The notes beneath the pieces are model-generated. The model saw only the letters and a list, made by a program, of their open reading frames with translations. It was not told the origin of the DNA and made no database searches. From an uncultured Owenweeksia sp. (GTDB lineage: Bacteria > Bacteroidota > Bacteroidia > Flavobacteriales > Schleiferiaceae), in assembly GCA_937146805.1 (NCBI GenBank), contig CAKZRR010000019.1, positions 1 to 42,461 on the forward strand: DNA of 42,461 nt. Reading direction: 5' to 3'. Position numbers and translations under genes: made by a program. Of the stretch, positions 25,599 to 34,758 are shown in pieces; position 1 is the stretch's first letter; each line of letters starts with the position of its first letter.

Positions 25599-27705
25599 AT
25601 TCAAGAATCGCTCATTTGTTTTTTTGTGTCTCGCGTTAGCTTTGAGTTTTTTCAGCAATGGTCAAGACGTAAAAGTTTTATTTCAAATTAACGAGGGCGC
25701 ACCTTATTCGATTGATGAGGCCGTGTCCAGCTCGGCTTTTGAGGCAACTGAAAATATGTCTTTAAATTTTCAGAATGTAACCGGTGAACTGTGGGTGAAG
25801 ATTGAGTTAGACAGTGTTGAAACGGATAGTTATTTGATTTTAAGTAACCCACTTATTGATTCCATTTGTTATTATCAATATGTTGATAACCGTGCGGTAG
25901 ATACCATTTACGCGGGTGATTTTTATTTATTTAAAGAAAGGTCAATTACTCATCCTAAGTTCATATTTCCTATTTCTCCCTCAAATAAGTCGATATCTAT
26001 TTTTTTGAGACTTAAGAGTGAAGATCAGCTATTTGTTCCGATTGAAATTAAAAGTAAGGAGGAGCTAACAGAAACACTATCAAGTTTTAACTTGATTAAA
26101 GGAGTTTACTTTGGTATTGTAATAGTAATGTTTTTATACAATCTTTTTATCGGATTAACAACCAAAGAGAAGAGCTATAATTTGTACGCTGCGTATATCT
26201 TTTTTATTGGTAGCGCACAGGCCTCACTTGAAGGTTACCTTTTTCAATATATCTTTCCAAACTCGCCTATTCTTTTCAATCATTCTATAATAGCAACTTC
26301 GGCTATGGGTGGGATAAGTGCTCTGTTGTTTACAAAAGAATTTTTGCAGGTTAAAAAGTATGCTCCCAAATGGATTGCTGGACTAAATGTATTTATTGGG
26401 GTGTATATGGCGGCTTTGGTCTTTGACTTAATGGGATTTAAAAGCATTAGTAATAACCTGCTAAATACGGGAGGTTTGACTGTTGGGATATATGCACTTT
26501 CAGTTGCAGGAGTTATAGCAAAGCAAAAATTTAGACCGGCCTATTTCTTTCTCATAGCATGGTCGTTTTTTATGGCACTTTTAATTGTCTATGTGCTTCG
26601 TAATTTGAATGTTGTAGATGGTAATGTTTTTACCAATAACTCATTCATGATTGGTAGCGCCATCCAAATTGTGCTACTTTCAATTGCTTTGGCAGATCGC
26701 ATTAATGTTTTGCGAAGAGAAAAGGAGGAGTCGCAGGCAGATGCGCTCAGAGTGTCTCTTGAAAATGAGAAAATAATTAAGGAGCAAAATGTAATGTTAG
26801 AGCAACGTGTGGACGAGCGCACTATGGAATTGCAAGAAACCAACGAAGAGCTAACAGTTACCTTAACCAATCTTAGAGAGACGCAAAGCCAATTGGTAGA
26901 TGCGGAAAAAATGGCCTCATTAGGTCAGCTTACAGCCGGAATTGCGCATGAAATCAACAATCCGATTAACTTTGTCACCTCTAATATTGGCCCCCTTAAA
27001 AGGGATTTAGAGGATGTATATGAGTTGATTGATGCCTATGATAAAATTGAAGATGGACAGCCAAATACTATTGATGAGGCAAGAAGAGTTAAGAAGGATA
27101 TAGACTATGATTTTGTAAAGGAGGAGATTGATACATTGGTAAACGGAATATCAGATGGAGCAGAACGAACTTCTGAAATAGTAAAAGGTTTGCGAAATTT
27201 TAGCAGGTTAGATGAAGACGCCTTAAAAGTGGCAGATATACATGAAGGGCTAGACAGTACCTTGGTTATTTTAAAAAGTAAAATGGGGTCTGAGATTAAT
27301 GTGGTTAAAGATTTTGATAAAGATTTACCGCTCGTTGAGTGCTTCCCTGGTAAGTTGAATCAGGTATTTATGAATATTTTGAACAATGGTATTTATGCCG
27401 TTCAAACTAAGGTGTACGAGAGGGGGAAAAGGCCAACTATTACGTTAAAAACGCGGCAAGAAAATAACGCTGTGGTTATCACTTTAAGCGATAATGGAGT
27501 AGGCATGGACGAACAAACTAAAAATAAAATTTTCGACCCATTTTTTACAACAAAAGATGTAGGAGAGGGAACAGGTCTTGGTATGTCCATAGTATATAAA
27601 ATTATGGATAAACACCGTGGAACAATGAATGTAGAATCTACTGTTGGTAAAGGTTCGGACTTTATAATAACTTTACCGTTACGACAGCCAAATAATTTTG
27701 AATGA
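25573..27705 (+). CDS. 7TMR-DISM sensor histidine kinase
   Basis: A 710-residue kinase. The signal sequence is at 13-30. A 7TMR-DISMED2-type extracytoplasmic beta domain (about 32-165, with GELWVKIEL and ISIFLRLKS) precedes the seven-helix DISM membrane unit (about 176-377). A coiled coil follows (380-445). The HisKA block LGQLTAGIAHEINNPINFV has phosphoacceptor His459. The HATPase domain has the N-box in FMNILNNGIYAV, LSDNGVGMDE, FDPFFTTKDVGEGTGLGMSI and a typical end. The DISM sensor class is known to bind carbohydrates or other small ligands. It overlaps the upstream gene by 26 bp and the downstream hybrid by 4 bp. Confidence 0.94.
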   Translation: MQRISLPYKFKNRSFVFLCLALALSFFSNGQDVKVLFQINEGAPYSIDEAVSSSAFEATENMSLNFQNVTGELWVKIELDSVETDSYLILSNPLIDSICYYQYVDNRAVDTIYAGDFYLFKERSITHPKFIFPISPSNKSISIFLRLKSEDQLFVPIEIKSKEELTETLSSFNLIKGVYFGIVIVMFLYNLFIGLTTKEKSYNLYAAYIFFIGSAQASLEGYLFQYIFPNSPILFNHSIIATSAMGGISALLFTKEFLQVKKYAPKWIAGLNVFIGVYMAALVFDLMGFKSISNNLLNTGGLTVGIYALSVAGVIAKQKFRPAYFFLIAWSFFMALLIVYVLRNLNVVDGNVFTNNSFMIGSAIQIVLLSIALADRINVLRREKEESQADALRVSLENEKIIKEQNVMLEQRVDERTMELQETNEELTVTLTNLRETQSQLVDAEKMASLGQLTAGIAHEINNPINFVTSNIGPLKRDLEDVYELIDAYDKIEDGQPNTIDEARRVKKDIDYDFVKEEIDTLVNGISDGAERTSEIVKGLRNFSRLDEDALKVADIHEGLDSTLVILKSKMGSEINVVKDFDKDLPLVECFPGKLNQVFMNILNNGIYAVQTKVYERGKRPTITLKTRQENNAVVITLSDNGVGMDEQTKNKIFDPFFTTKDVGEGTGLGMSIVYKIMDKHRGTMNVESTVGKGSDFIITLPLRQPNNFE

Positions 27706-28802
27706 CATCTAGTTTAAATAGAAAGAATATTAGGGTATTGTACCTTGATGATGAAGAGAATAATTTACGCTCATTTAAAGCAGCATTTAGGCGTGATTAT
27801 GATGTATATATAGCTTCTACTTCTGAGAAGGCTTTTGATATTGTTAAATCGGTAAAACCTCAGGTTATTTTTTCCGATCAACGAATGCCGGTTACCACTG
27901 GTGTTGAATTCTTCAATGCGGTACGCCAAGTATTTCCGGATCCTGTACGTATTTTAATAACCGGGTATACGGATGTAAATGATATTATTGAGGCCATTAA
28001 CAAGGGGCATATTCATAGATATATTACTAAACCTTGGAGTGAGCAAGAGATTAGAGTAGCCATTGATAATGCCTATGATCTTTTTCAAACAAGAAAGTCT
28101 TTGGATAGCAAGATTACTGAGCTAGAAAAATCGAATTACGAGTTAAGCAGGTTTATCTATAGTGCTTCACACGATTTAAGAGCCCCCATTGCCTCAACCC
28201 TAGGTTTACTTAGAGTGGCAAAGCATGATGTAACAGATGAAGCGGCTTTAGGCTATTTTGATAAAATGGAAGAGACCACCAACACTTTGGATATGTTTGT
28301 TTCCAATATCATTGATTATTATAAAAATGCACGCTTAAATGATGAGTCAGAAGATGTTGATTTTGAGCTGATGATAGAAGATGTGATAGAATCTGTGAAA
28401 AGTTATTTAAATACCAATGATGTTCACATTGATTCTAGCATTAATCAAAAACATAGCTTTAAAGGAGATATTTTTAGAATAAGGGTTATTTTAAGTCAGC
28501 TTATAAGTAATGCTATTAAATTTAAGAAAGAAGACCAAAAACAAGCTCGGATAAAAATTGAGATTGAAGCCGATTTAAATGAGGTAAATATTAATGTTAG
28601 AGACTCAGGTGTTGGGATTTTAACGGATCATGTTCAAAAGGTTTTTCAAATATTTTTTAAAGGTTCTAGTAAATCAGCAGGAAGTGGTATAGGTTTGTAT
28701 ATTGTAAAAGAGGCTTTGGATAGAATGGGAGGAGAGATTTCGGTAGATTCAAAGCCAGGAGAAGGCACTTTATTTTCAATAAAAATTCCAAACAAATTAT
28801 GA
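27702..28802 (+). CDS. Receiver-histidine kinase hybrid (response regulator fused to kinase)
   Basis: A 366-residue cytoplasmic protein. The receiver (about 9-127) has phosphoacceptor Asp59 in VIFSDQRMPVTTG and Lys in YITKPW. A short coiled linker leads to a HisKA domain with His157 in YSASHDLRAPIASTLG. The HATPase has LISNAIKF, VRDSGVGIL and GSGIGLYIVKEALDRMGG. No transmembrane helix. Presumably the upstream DISM kinase phosphorylates Asp59, which gates this kinase, passing phosphate to the following receiver. The receiver is paralogous to the divergent regulator at 23.2-23.6 kb. Confidence 0.94.
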   Translation: MTSSLNRKNIRVLYLDDEENNLRSFKAAFRRDYDVYIASTSEKAFDIVKSVKPQVIFSDQRMPVTTGVEFFNAVRQVFPDPVRILITGYTDVNDIIEAINKGHIHRYITKPWSEQEIRVAIDNAYDLFQTRKSLDSKITELEKSNYELSRFIYSASHDLRAPIASTLGLLRVAKHDVTDEAALGYFDKMEETTNTLDMFVSNIIDYYKNARLNDESEDVDFELMIEDVIESVKSYLNTNDVHIDSSINQKHSFKGDIFRIRVILSQLISNAIKFKKEDQKQARIKIEIEADLNEVNINVRDSGVGILTDHVQKVFQIFFKGSSKSAGSGIGLYIVKEALDRMGGEISVDSKPGEGTLFSIKIPNKL

Positions 28803-29203
28803 CAGTTTCCGAAGTTGGAAGTGTGATGCTAATTGATGATAATCTAACAGATCGCTTTATTCATAAAAAATTATTAGCCATTCATGAGTTCACCAGTGAA
28901 ATTATAGAATGCGAGTCGGCTAGGGAAGGTTTGGAATTTTTTAAGGCAAACAAAGAGTCAAAAGATCAGCTGCCCGATATTATTTTGTTGGATGTTTTGA
29001 TGCCTGAAATGAATGGCTTCGATTTTTTAATTCATCTAGAGGGTATGGAAGATGAATTGGCTAAAAAGCCAATTATTTTTATGCTGAGCTCTACAGATGA
29101 TGAAAGTGACTTACGTAAGGCACGAAGCGTTAGAATGGTAAACAAAATGTTGCGTAAACCCTTCTCACCCGAAGCACTAATTAGCGCTATATCAGAACTC
29201 TGA
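28799..29203 (+). CDS. Single-domain response regulator (Rcp1/CheY-like)
   Basis: A 134-residue stand-alone receiver. The acidic pocket is in [17 protein letters not shown], the phosphoacceptor is Asp65 in [16 protein letters not shown], the switch region is [12 protein letters not shown], and Lys lies in MLRKPFSPE. There is no output domain, so it acts by protein contact or as a phosphate shuttle. It is the last gene of the ThiF operon, overlapping the hybrid kinase gene by 4 bp. Its 3' end overlaps the convergent prfC by 12 bp. Confidence 0.92.
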   Translation: MTVSEVGSVMLIDDNLTDRFIHKKLLAIHEFTSEIIECESAREGLEFFKANKESKDQLPDIILLDVLMPEMNGFDFLIHLEGMEDELAKKPIIFMLSSTDDESDLRKARSVRMVNKMLRKPFSPEALISAISEL

Positions 29204-30775
29204 TTTTAGGTGAAAAGTAATATCGTTGAATTTTTCCTGAGCCATAGTTAGGCTAAAGGAAGAGTCGGCTAAAAACACCAAGCGGTCAAATTTATCTTTT
29301 GCTAAGTATCGGTATTTCAGCTTTTTAAATTCTTCTAGTTGCTCTTCATTGCTGCTTTCAATCCAGCAAGCCTTAAATGCAGCGTAGTTTTCGTAAGAGC
29401 ATTTTGCTGTGTATTCGTGCTCAAGGCGGTACTGTATTACTTCGTATTGCAGAGCACCCACGGTACCAATAATTTTACGATTGTTACTCACCAACGTAAA
29501 TAATTGTGCTACCCCTTCATCCATTAGCTGATCAATCCCTTTATTAAGCTGCTTGGCTTTTAAAGGATCGGCATTGTTTATAAACCTAAAATGCTCTGGC
29601 GAAAAGCTAGGAATACCCTTAAACTCAAAAGCTCCACCTTCGGTAAGTGTATCTCCAATTCTAAAGTTACCACTGTCATGTAAACCTACAATATCACCGG
29701 GGTAAGCAATTTCTACCACACTTTTTTTGGAAGCCATAAAGGCGGTAGGGTTACTAAACTTTAAATTTTTTCCTTGCCTTACATGGTAGTAGTTGGTATT
29801 ACGTTTAAATTCTCCCGAAACAATCTTTAAAAAAGCCAATCTGTCTCTATGTTTAGGATCCATGTTGGCGTGAATTTTAAAAATAAAACCCGAGAACTTA
29901 TCGTCATAGGGATTAATCAAATCCTGCGATGATTGCTTGGGTAAAGGCTCTGGAGCAATTTCAATAAAGCAGTTTAACAACTCCTGTACCCCAAAATTAT
30001 TAAGTGCCGAACCAAAAAATACGGGAGATAAATTTCCATCCAAATACTTTTGTTTCGAAAAATCGGGATAAACTTCACTTACCAGCTCTATTTCCTCACG
30101 CAGCATTTCGGTATCACTTTCTCCTAAATGCTTTTCAATTTCGGGCTCGTTAATGTCTTCAATCTTAATACTCTCGCCAATTTTTTGCTTACTGCTATCG
30201 GTAAATAGTTTTAGGTTTTTCTCCCATAAATTGTAAACACCTTTAAACTCAGCCCCCATACCAATAGGCCAACTTAAAGGACATACGCGTAAGCCTAGTT
30301 TAGACTCTACCTCGTCTAGTAAATCATAAGCATCCTTTCCTTCGCGATCTAACTTATTGATAAACACGATGATAGGAGTGTCTCTCATGCGGCATACCTT
30401 CACCAGTTTCTCGGTTTGGGCTTCCACTCCCTTTGCAACATCAATTACTACAATTACACTGTCTACGGCAGTAAGAGTGCGGTAGGTATCTTCTGCAAAA
30501 TCTTGGTGACCAGGGGTATCTAGAATATTTATTTTTTTACCACCATACTCAAAACCCATTACGGAAGTGGCCACGGATATTCCTCTTTGGCGCTCAATTT
30601 CCATAAAATCGGAAGTAGCTCCTTTTTTTATTTTGTTGGACTTCACAGCACCTGCCTCTTGAATAGCGCCTCCATAAAGAAGTAACTTTTCAGTTAAGGT
30701 TGTTTTACCCGCATCGGGGTGCGAAACAATACCAAAGGTACGTCTCCTCTTAATCTCAGAATTTTTATCACTCAT
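29192..30775 (-). CDS. prfC: Peptide chain release factor 3
   Basis: A 527-residue translational GTPase that recycles RF1 and RF2. G1 is SHPDAGKTT, the switch I/G2 region is [21 protein letters not shown]3 is [13 protein letters not shown] and G4 is [10 protein letters not shown]. The RF3-specific C-terminal domain includes [17 protein letters not shown]. The start ([24 protein letters not shown]) matches the family N-terminus. It is monocistronic, with a -7 box very close to the ATG, and its 3' end overlaps the receiver gene of the signalling operon. Confidence 0.97.
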   Translation of the reverse strand: MSDKNSEIKRRRTFGIVSHPDAGKTTLTEKLLLYGGAIQEAGAVKSNKIKKGATSDFMEIERQRGISVATSVMGFEYGGKKINILDTPGHQDFAEDTYRTLTAVDSVIVVIDVAKGVEAQTEKLVKVCRMRDTPIIVFINKLDREGKDAYDLLDEVESKLGLRVCPLSWPIGMGAEFKGVYNLWEKNLKLFTDSSKQKIGESIKIEDINEPEIEKHLGESDTEMLREEIELVSEVYPDFSKQKYLDGNLSPVFFGSALNNFGVQELLNCFIEIAPEPLPKQSSQDLINPYDDKFSGFIFKIHANMDPKHRDRLAFLKIVSGEFKRNTNYYHVRQGKNLKFSNPTAFMASKKSVVEIAYPGDIVGLHDSGNFRIGDTLTEGGAFEFKGIPSFSPEHFRFINNADPLKAKQLNKGIDQLMDEGVAQLFTLVSNNRKIIGTVGALQYEVIQYRLEHEYTAKCSYENYAAFKACWIESSNEEQLEEFKKLKYRYLAKDKFDRLVFLADSSFSLTMAQEKFNDITFHLKSEF

Positions 30776-30785
30776 AATTGGCGAG

Positions 30786-30793
30786 CAAAAGTA
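30786..30793 (-). promoter_or_regulatory. -7 promoter box upstream of prfC
   Basis: TACTTTTG on the - strand, an exact TAnnTTTG box ending 10 nt before the prfC ATG. If active it implies a very short 5' leader of perhaps 5-8 nt. No matching -33 TTG is seen. Confidence 0.4.
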
Positions 30794-31039
30794 CTAATTG
30801 TAGTTCGTAGTAACACGTTTGGAGTTGGTTCAATTTGGATAGGCTATTTAGTAGGAAAAGAAGCAGCCTCAAAGATAAAGTTGATGGAGTGGAGGGATGA
30901 GCTTAACATTAAAATCGTGCTATTTGAAGTAAATAACCTAACTGATTTACTTTAAAAGGGGACTAAAATCTGTTAATTTGCAATGGAGCTTAGATTAACT
31001 ACTTAATGTTACTTTGAGCGCTAATATTAAATTATTGAG

Positions 31040-31567
31040 ATGGAAGAACAGGTAGTATTAGTAGATGAAAAAGACGTAGAAAAGGGGCTTATGGGCAAAA
31101 TGGAAGCCCATGAAAAGGGACTTTTACACAGAGCTTTTTCAATATTTGTATTAAACTCTGATGGCGACATGATGCTACAGCAAAGAGCAGTTGCAAAATA
31201 TCATTCTGGAGGCCTGTGGACAAATACCTGTTGCAGTCATCCAAGACCCAATGAAAAACCGGAACTAGCTGCCCATCGAAGATTAATGGAGGAGATGGGT
31301 TTTGATTGTGAAGTGCGTAAAATGTTCGATTTTGTATATCAATCGGAGTTGGATAAAGGGTTAACGGAGCATGAGTTTGACCACGTTTTTGTGGGCTATT
31401 ATAATGGAATACCTCAAATAAATAAAGAGGAAGTAGAATCTTGGAAATGGATGAGTTTAGATAGTATTTCTGAGGATTTAAAAATAAACCCCGATAATTA
31501 TACGGAATGGTTTAAAATAGTTTTTGAGCGATTTGCAACCAACATTAAATCAGGCATGTGGAAGTAA
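31040..31567 (+). CDS. idi: Isopentenyl-diphosphate delta-isomerase, type I
   Basis: Type I IDI interconverts IPP and DMAPP in isoprenoid synthesis. The 175-residue NUDIX-fold protein has the active-site Cys in GGLWTNTCCSHPRPNE (Cys65), the NUDIX-like RRLMEEMGF, and the catalytic Glu region TEHEFDHVF. The final W-rich part (VESWKWMSLDSI) matches the family. The preceding 264-bp gap holds near-matches to the -7 box (such as TTACTTTG at 31009-31016) but no other feature. It fits the HMG-CoA reductase and GHMP kinase found at 38-40 kb. Confidence 0.96.
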   Translation: MEEQVVLVDEKDVEKGLMGKMEAHEKGLLHRAFSIFVLNSDGDMMLQQRAVAKYHSGGLWTNTCCSHPRPNEKPELAAHRRLMEEMGFDCEVRKMFDFVYQSELDKGLTEHEFDHVFVGYYNGIPQINKEEVESWKWMSLDSISEDLKINPDNYTEWFKIVFERFATNIKSGMWK

Positions 31568-31965
31568 CGGTAAGCAGACATGCCCATTTTAACGCTGCTC
31601 ATCGTTTGCATGTTGCATCGTGGAGTTTAGAAAGGAATACCCAAGTTTTTGGAAAATGTGCTAATCCCAAGTATCACGGGCATAATTATGAGTTGATAGT
31701 GTCGGTTAGAGGAGCGGTAGATCCTATAACCGGATTTGTGGTTGATTTAAGTTGGTTAAGCGTCCTTATCAATAAAGAGGTGGAAGAGCGCCTAGATCAT
31801 AAAAATTTGAATGAGGAAGTAGCCGAGTTTAAAACACTAAATCCCACAGCAGAAAACATTGCTATGGTAATATGGCAATGGCTTCAACCTCATTTTAATG
31901 AAAACCAAAAACTAAAGGTAACTCTGTATGAAACCCCACGAAATTTCGTGGAATTTAGTGGCTAG
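31558..31965 (+). CDS. 6-pyruvoyl-tetrahydropterin synthase / QueD family enzyme
   Basis: A 135-residue PTPS/QueD-family T-fold enzyme. It must start at the GTG at 31558, inside the last codons of idi (10-bp overlap), because the conserved N-terminal strand (EVTVSRHAHFNAAHRL) begins at once and no in-frame ATG fits. Zinc ligands are His15, His40 and His42. The catalytic Cys34 is in GKCANPKYHGHNYEL, spaced Cx5HGH, which is the PTPS-II (tetrahydrobiopterin type) pattern, not the Cx3HGH usual for QueD. HKNLNE and LYETPRN complete the active site. Product could be 6-pyruvoyl-tetrahydropterin or 6-carboxy-tetrahydropterin. Confidence 0.9.
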   Translation: MEVTVSRHAHFNAAHRLHVASWSLERNTQVFGKCANPKYHGHNYELIVSVRGAVDPITGFVVDLSWLSVLINKEVEERLDHKNLNEEVAEFKTLNPTAENIAMVIWQWLQPHFNENQKLKVTLYETPRNFVEFSG

Positions 31966-31967
31966 GT

Positions 31968-33053
31968 TTAAAGGTGTCGATCGCCAAGCTTTAACTTAAT
32001 ATCACTTACAAAGGATTTAATAAGTTGCTCATTTTCCATTTTGCAGATAAGTAAAGCATCGTCTTTATCAACTACAATATATCCTTCAAGTCCTTCAATA
32101 ACAGCTAGTTTGTCTTTTGGTAAATGTACCAAAGTGTTGGCTGTATTGTAGCTTAATACCTTTGGAGCCAAAGTGGCATTTCCGTCTTTATCCAACTTTG
32201 CATGCTCGTATAAACTTCCCCAAGTGCCTAAGTCACTCCAACCAAAATCCGAAGGAATTACAAATACATTTTGCGATTTTTCCATCAAGCCATAATCGAT
32301 ACTTTCATTCTCGCAGGCAGGATATATTTCATCTACAAAGGCTTTTTCTTCAGCCGTTCCAAATTTATTGGCTCCGGCCTCAAAACTGTTATATAAATCA
32401 GGTAATGATTGTGAAAGCTCACTCATAAAGGTATTTACAGACCAGATAAAAATGCCGCTGTTCCATAAAAAGTCGCCACTATCCAAAAACTTTTGAGCCA
32501 TCTCTAAATTGGGCTTCTCGGTAAAGGTTTTTACTTCTTTAATTTCGGAATTTGTGCTGTCCTCAGCTTCTTGGTACTGAATGTACCCATAGCCTGTATC
32601 CGGGCGGTGTGGTTTAATCCCTAAGGTAAAAAGTTTATTAGTGGCTTCGGCCTCTTCGCAGGCTAGTAGTGCAATCCTAGCAAATTCATTTTCGTTGCTA
32701 ATTAAATGATCGGCAGGAGCTACCGCCATCACGGCCGTTGGGTCTTGCGATTTTATTCTATAGGCCGCATAGGCAATACAGGGAGCCGTGTTTCTTCTTG
32801 CCGGCTCCGATATAATATTCTCAACAGGCAAATCAGGAAGCTGTTCCTGTACCAGATGGATGTAGTTTTTATGGGTAACTACTAGAATTTTTTCGGGAGT
32901 AGAAAGTTTTAACAAACGTCTGTATGTCTGCTGAATAAGAGTTTCACCGGTTCCTAATATGTCGTGAAATTGCTTGGGAAATTTGGAAGTGCTTACGGGC
33001 CAAAATCGGCTCCCAATACCACCTGCCATTATCACACTAAAAATGTTTTGCAT
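31968..33053 (-). CDS. manC: Mannose-1-phosphate guanylyltransferase
   Basis: A 361-residue nucleotidyltransferase that makes GDP-mannose from mannose-1-P and GTP. The signature MAGGIGSRFWPVSTSKFPKQF begins at residue 9. ISEPARRNTAPCIAYAA, VAPADHLI, GYGYIQY, FTEKPNLEMA, FLWNSGIFIW and IPSDFGWSDLGTW are all present. It lacks the C-terminal phosphomannose isomerase domain, so it is monofunctional. The stop lies 2 bp from the convergent PTPS-family stop. GDP-mannose would feed surface-glycan glycosyltransferases such as those at 11.7-14.6 kb. Confidence 0.95.
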   Translation of the reverse strand: MQNIFSVIMAGGIGSRFWPVSTSKFPKQFHDILGTGETLIQQTYRRLLKLSTPEKILVVTHKNYIHLVQEQLPDLPVENIISEPARRNTAPCIAYAAYRIKSQDPTAVMAVAPADHLISNENEFARIALLACEEAEATNKLFTLGIKPHRPDTGYGYIQYQEAEDSTNSEIKEVKTFTEKPNLEMAQKFLDSGDFLWNSGIFIWSVNTFMSELSQSLPDLYNSFEAGANKFGTAEEKAFVDEIYPACENESIDYGLMEKSQNVFVIPSDFGWSDLGTWGSLYEHAKLDKDGNATLAPKVLSYNTANTLVHLPKDKLAVIEGLEGYIVVDKDDALLICKMENEQLIKSFVSDIKLKLGDRHL

Positions 33054-33070
33054 AGAATGTACTTGAACCG

Positions 33071-33078
33071 CAAAAATA
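33071..33078 (-). promoter_or_regulatory. -7 promoter box upstream of manC
   Basis: TATTTTTG on the - strand, exact TAnnTTTG, ending 17 nt before the manC ATG and followed by CGG. It is paired with the divergent adk box. Confidence 0.45.
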
Positions 33079-33125
33079 GAAAATTGATTAGGCTAAACCA
33101 CGGAAAAACGCCTCTTAATATTTCG

Positions 33126-33133
33126 TAGTTTTG
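33126..33133 (+). promoter_or_regulatory. -7 promoter box upstream of adk
   Basis: TAGTTTTG on the + strand, exact TAnnTTTG, followed by CGG and ending 48 nt before the adk ATG. No TTG at -33 spacing is visible. Confidence 0.45.
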
Positions 33134-33181
33134 CGGCCTTTGCCCAATGGGCAGTTTTACTTAAAATAGATTTAAATATAG

Positions 33182-33754
33182 ATGCGAAATATTGTTCTTT
33201 TTGGCCCTCCAGGAGCTGGTAAGGGTACCCAATCCGAGTTAATTGTTAAGGCATTTAATCTAATTCATCTTTCAACAGGAGATTTGTTACGTTCTGAAAT
33301 TAAGGATCAAACTCAATTGGGTTTAGAAGCCAAATCATTGATGGATGCTGGTAAATTAGTTCCGGATAACGTTGTTATTGGTATGATTAGAAATAAAATA
33401 GAGGCCAATAAAAATGCCGCAGGTTTTATTTTTGATGGTTTTCCGCGTACCCCGGAACAAGCACAAGCTTTGGATACTTTATTGGAAGAGCACAACGAAG
33501 CGATAAGCGCCATGATTTCGATGGAAGTGGAGGATGCCGAATTGATAGCGCGATTACTAGAGCGTGGAAAATTAAGCGGTAGAGTTGATGACCAAAACGA
33601 AGAAGTTATTGGCAATAGATTAAGTGTTTATAAAGAACAAACGGAAGTAGTAAAAGATTTTTACCTCAAACAAAATAAAACCAAAACCGTAAATGGTTTA
33701 GGTACAATTGAGGAAGTATTTGGAAGAATTAAAGCTCTAATATCACAAGCCTAA
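33182..33754 (+). CDS. adk: Adenylate kinase
   Basis: A 190-residue adenylate kinase, interconverting ATP, AMP and ADP. The P-loop is [11 protein letters not shown] (7-15). The AMP-binding region is HLSTGDLLR, then [15 protein letters not shown]. The LID is the short zinc-free form ([24 protein letters not shown]), which explains the short length compared with the roughly 214-residue long form. Its stop overlaps the obg start by one base, giving an adk-obg-PAP2-crcB operon. Confidence 0.97.
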   Translation: MRNIVLFGPPGAGKGTQSELIVKAFNLIHLSTGDLLRSEIKDQTQLGLEAKSLMDAGKLVPDNVVIGMIRNKIEANKNAAGFIFDGFPRTPEQAQALDTLLEEHNEAISAMISMEVEDAELIARLLERGKLSGRVDDQNEEVIGNRLSVYKEQTEVVKDFYLKQNKTKTVNGLGTIEEVFGRIKALISQA

Positions 33755-34758
33755 TGGCCGGTAACTTTGTTGATTACGTAAAAATTTATTGTAAATCCGG
33801 AAAAGGAGGAAAGGGATCGGAGCATTTGCACCGGGATAGACTAACCTCTAAAGGAGGTCCTGATGGGGGCGATGGAGGTAGAGGTGGCCATGTTGTTTTA
33901 CGTGGCAACTCGCAATATTGGACATTACTTCACCTTAAATACCGCAAGCATGTTAAGGCCGTAATGGGTGGTGATGGCAGCCGTGGCGAAAGTACCGGAA
34001 AGGAGGGCAAAACTGTGTTTTTGGATGTTCCGTTAGGTACGGTGGCTCGCGATGGTGAAACGGGTGAAATGCTATTTGAGATTACAGAAAATGGCGAAGA
34101 AAAAATTCTACGAAAAGGCGGCAGAGGCGGTTTAGGAAACGTTCACTTTAAATCGGCTACATTTCAAACACCTCGCTTTGCACAACCAGGCGAAGATGGT
34201 GAGGAAGGCTGGAATATCCTGGAGTTAAAGATATTGGCTGATGTAGGTTTGGTAGGTTTTCCAAATGCAGGTAAATCTACCTTGTTATCCTCTCTTTCAG
34301 CTGCCAAGCCCGAAATTGCCGATTATCCTTTTACCACTTTAACCCCTAACCTAGGTATCGTGCCTTACCGTGATTATCGCAGTTTTGTGATGGCAGATAT
34401 ACCCGGTATTATTGAAGGTGCGAGCGAAGGCAAAGGTTTAGGACATCGTTTTTTACGCCATATTGAGCGTAATTCTATTTTGCTTTTTATGGTACCTGCG
34501 GATGAAGATGATATTTTAGGTGCGTATAATATACTTTGCAGCGAGTTGAAGAAGTACAACCCCGAATTATTGGATAAGGATCGGATATTGGCTATTTCTA
34601 AAGCGGATATGTTGGATGAAGAACTTATAGCGGAGATGAAAGATTTACTTAAAAAGGATCTTTCTGAACAAATTGAGCCTTTGTTTATTTCATCGGTTTC
34701 AGGTTACGGAATACCGGAGTTAAAGGATAGAATTTGGAAAGCCATACATGCTGACTAA
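33754..34758 (+). CDS. obgE: Obg family GTPase
   Basis: A 334-residue ribosome-associated GTPase involved in 50S assembly and stress or growth control. The glycine-rich Obg fold (1-160) has [14 protein letters not shown] and [22 protein letters not shown]. The G domain has G1 [12 protein letters not shown]2 TTLTPNLG, G3 [18 protein letters not shown] and G4 SKAD. The extended C-terminal OCT domain is lacking. adk lies immediately upstream and the PAP2 gene overlaps its end by 11 bp. Confidence 0.97.
   Translation: MAGNFVDYVKIYCKSGKGGKGSEHLHRDRLTSKGGPDGGDGGRGGHVVLRGNSQYWTLLHLKYRKHVKAVMGGDGSRGESTGKEGKTVFLDVPLGTVARDGETGEMLFEITENGEEKILRKGGRGGLGNVHFKSATFQTPRFAQPGEDGEEGWNILELKILADVGLVGFPNAGKSTLLSSLSAAKPEIADYPFTTLTPNLGIVPYRDYRSFVMADIPGIIEGASEGKGLGHRFLRHIERNSILLFMVPADEDDILGAYNILCSELKKYNPELLDKDRILAISKADMLDEELIAEMKDLLKKDLSEQIEPLFISSVSGYGIPELKDRIWKAIHAD

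Noticed and set aside
30719-30955. 78-codon + frame over the prfC start region
   Set aside because: It overlaps the conserved 5' end of prfC in antisense and has no protein-like motif; treated as noncoding between prfC and idi.
31936-31951. Perfect 16-bp palindrome CCACGAAATTTCGTGG in the 3' end of the PTPS-family gene
   Set aside because: It lies inside coding sequence for the conserved TPRN-FVEF region, leaves at most a 6-bp stem with a 4-nt loop, and is not followed by a T-tract on either strand, so it is not called a terminator.
33134-33181. Fluoride riboswitch for crcB
   Set aside because: crcB is an internal operon gene overlapping the PAP2 gene, and no riboswitch-like fold could be recognised in the short adk leader.
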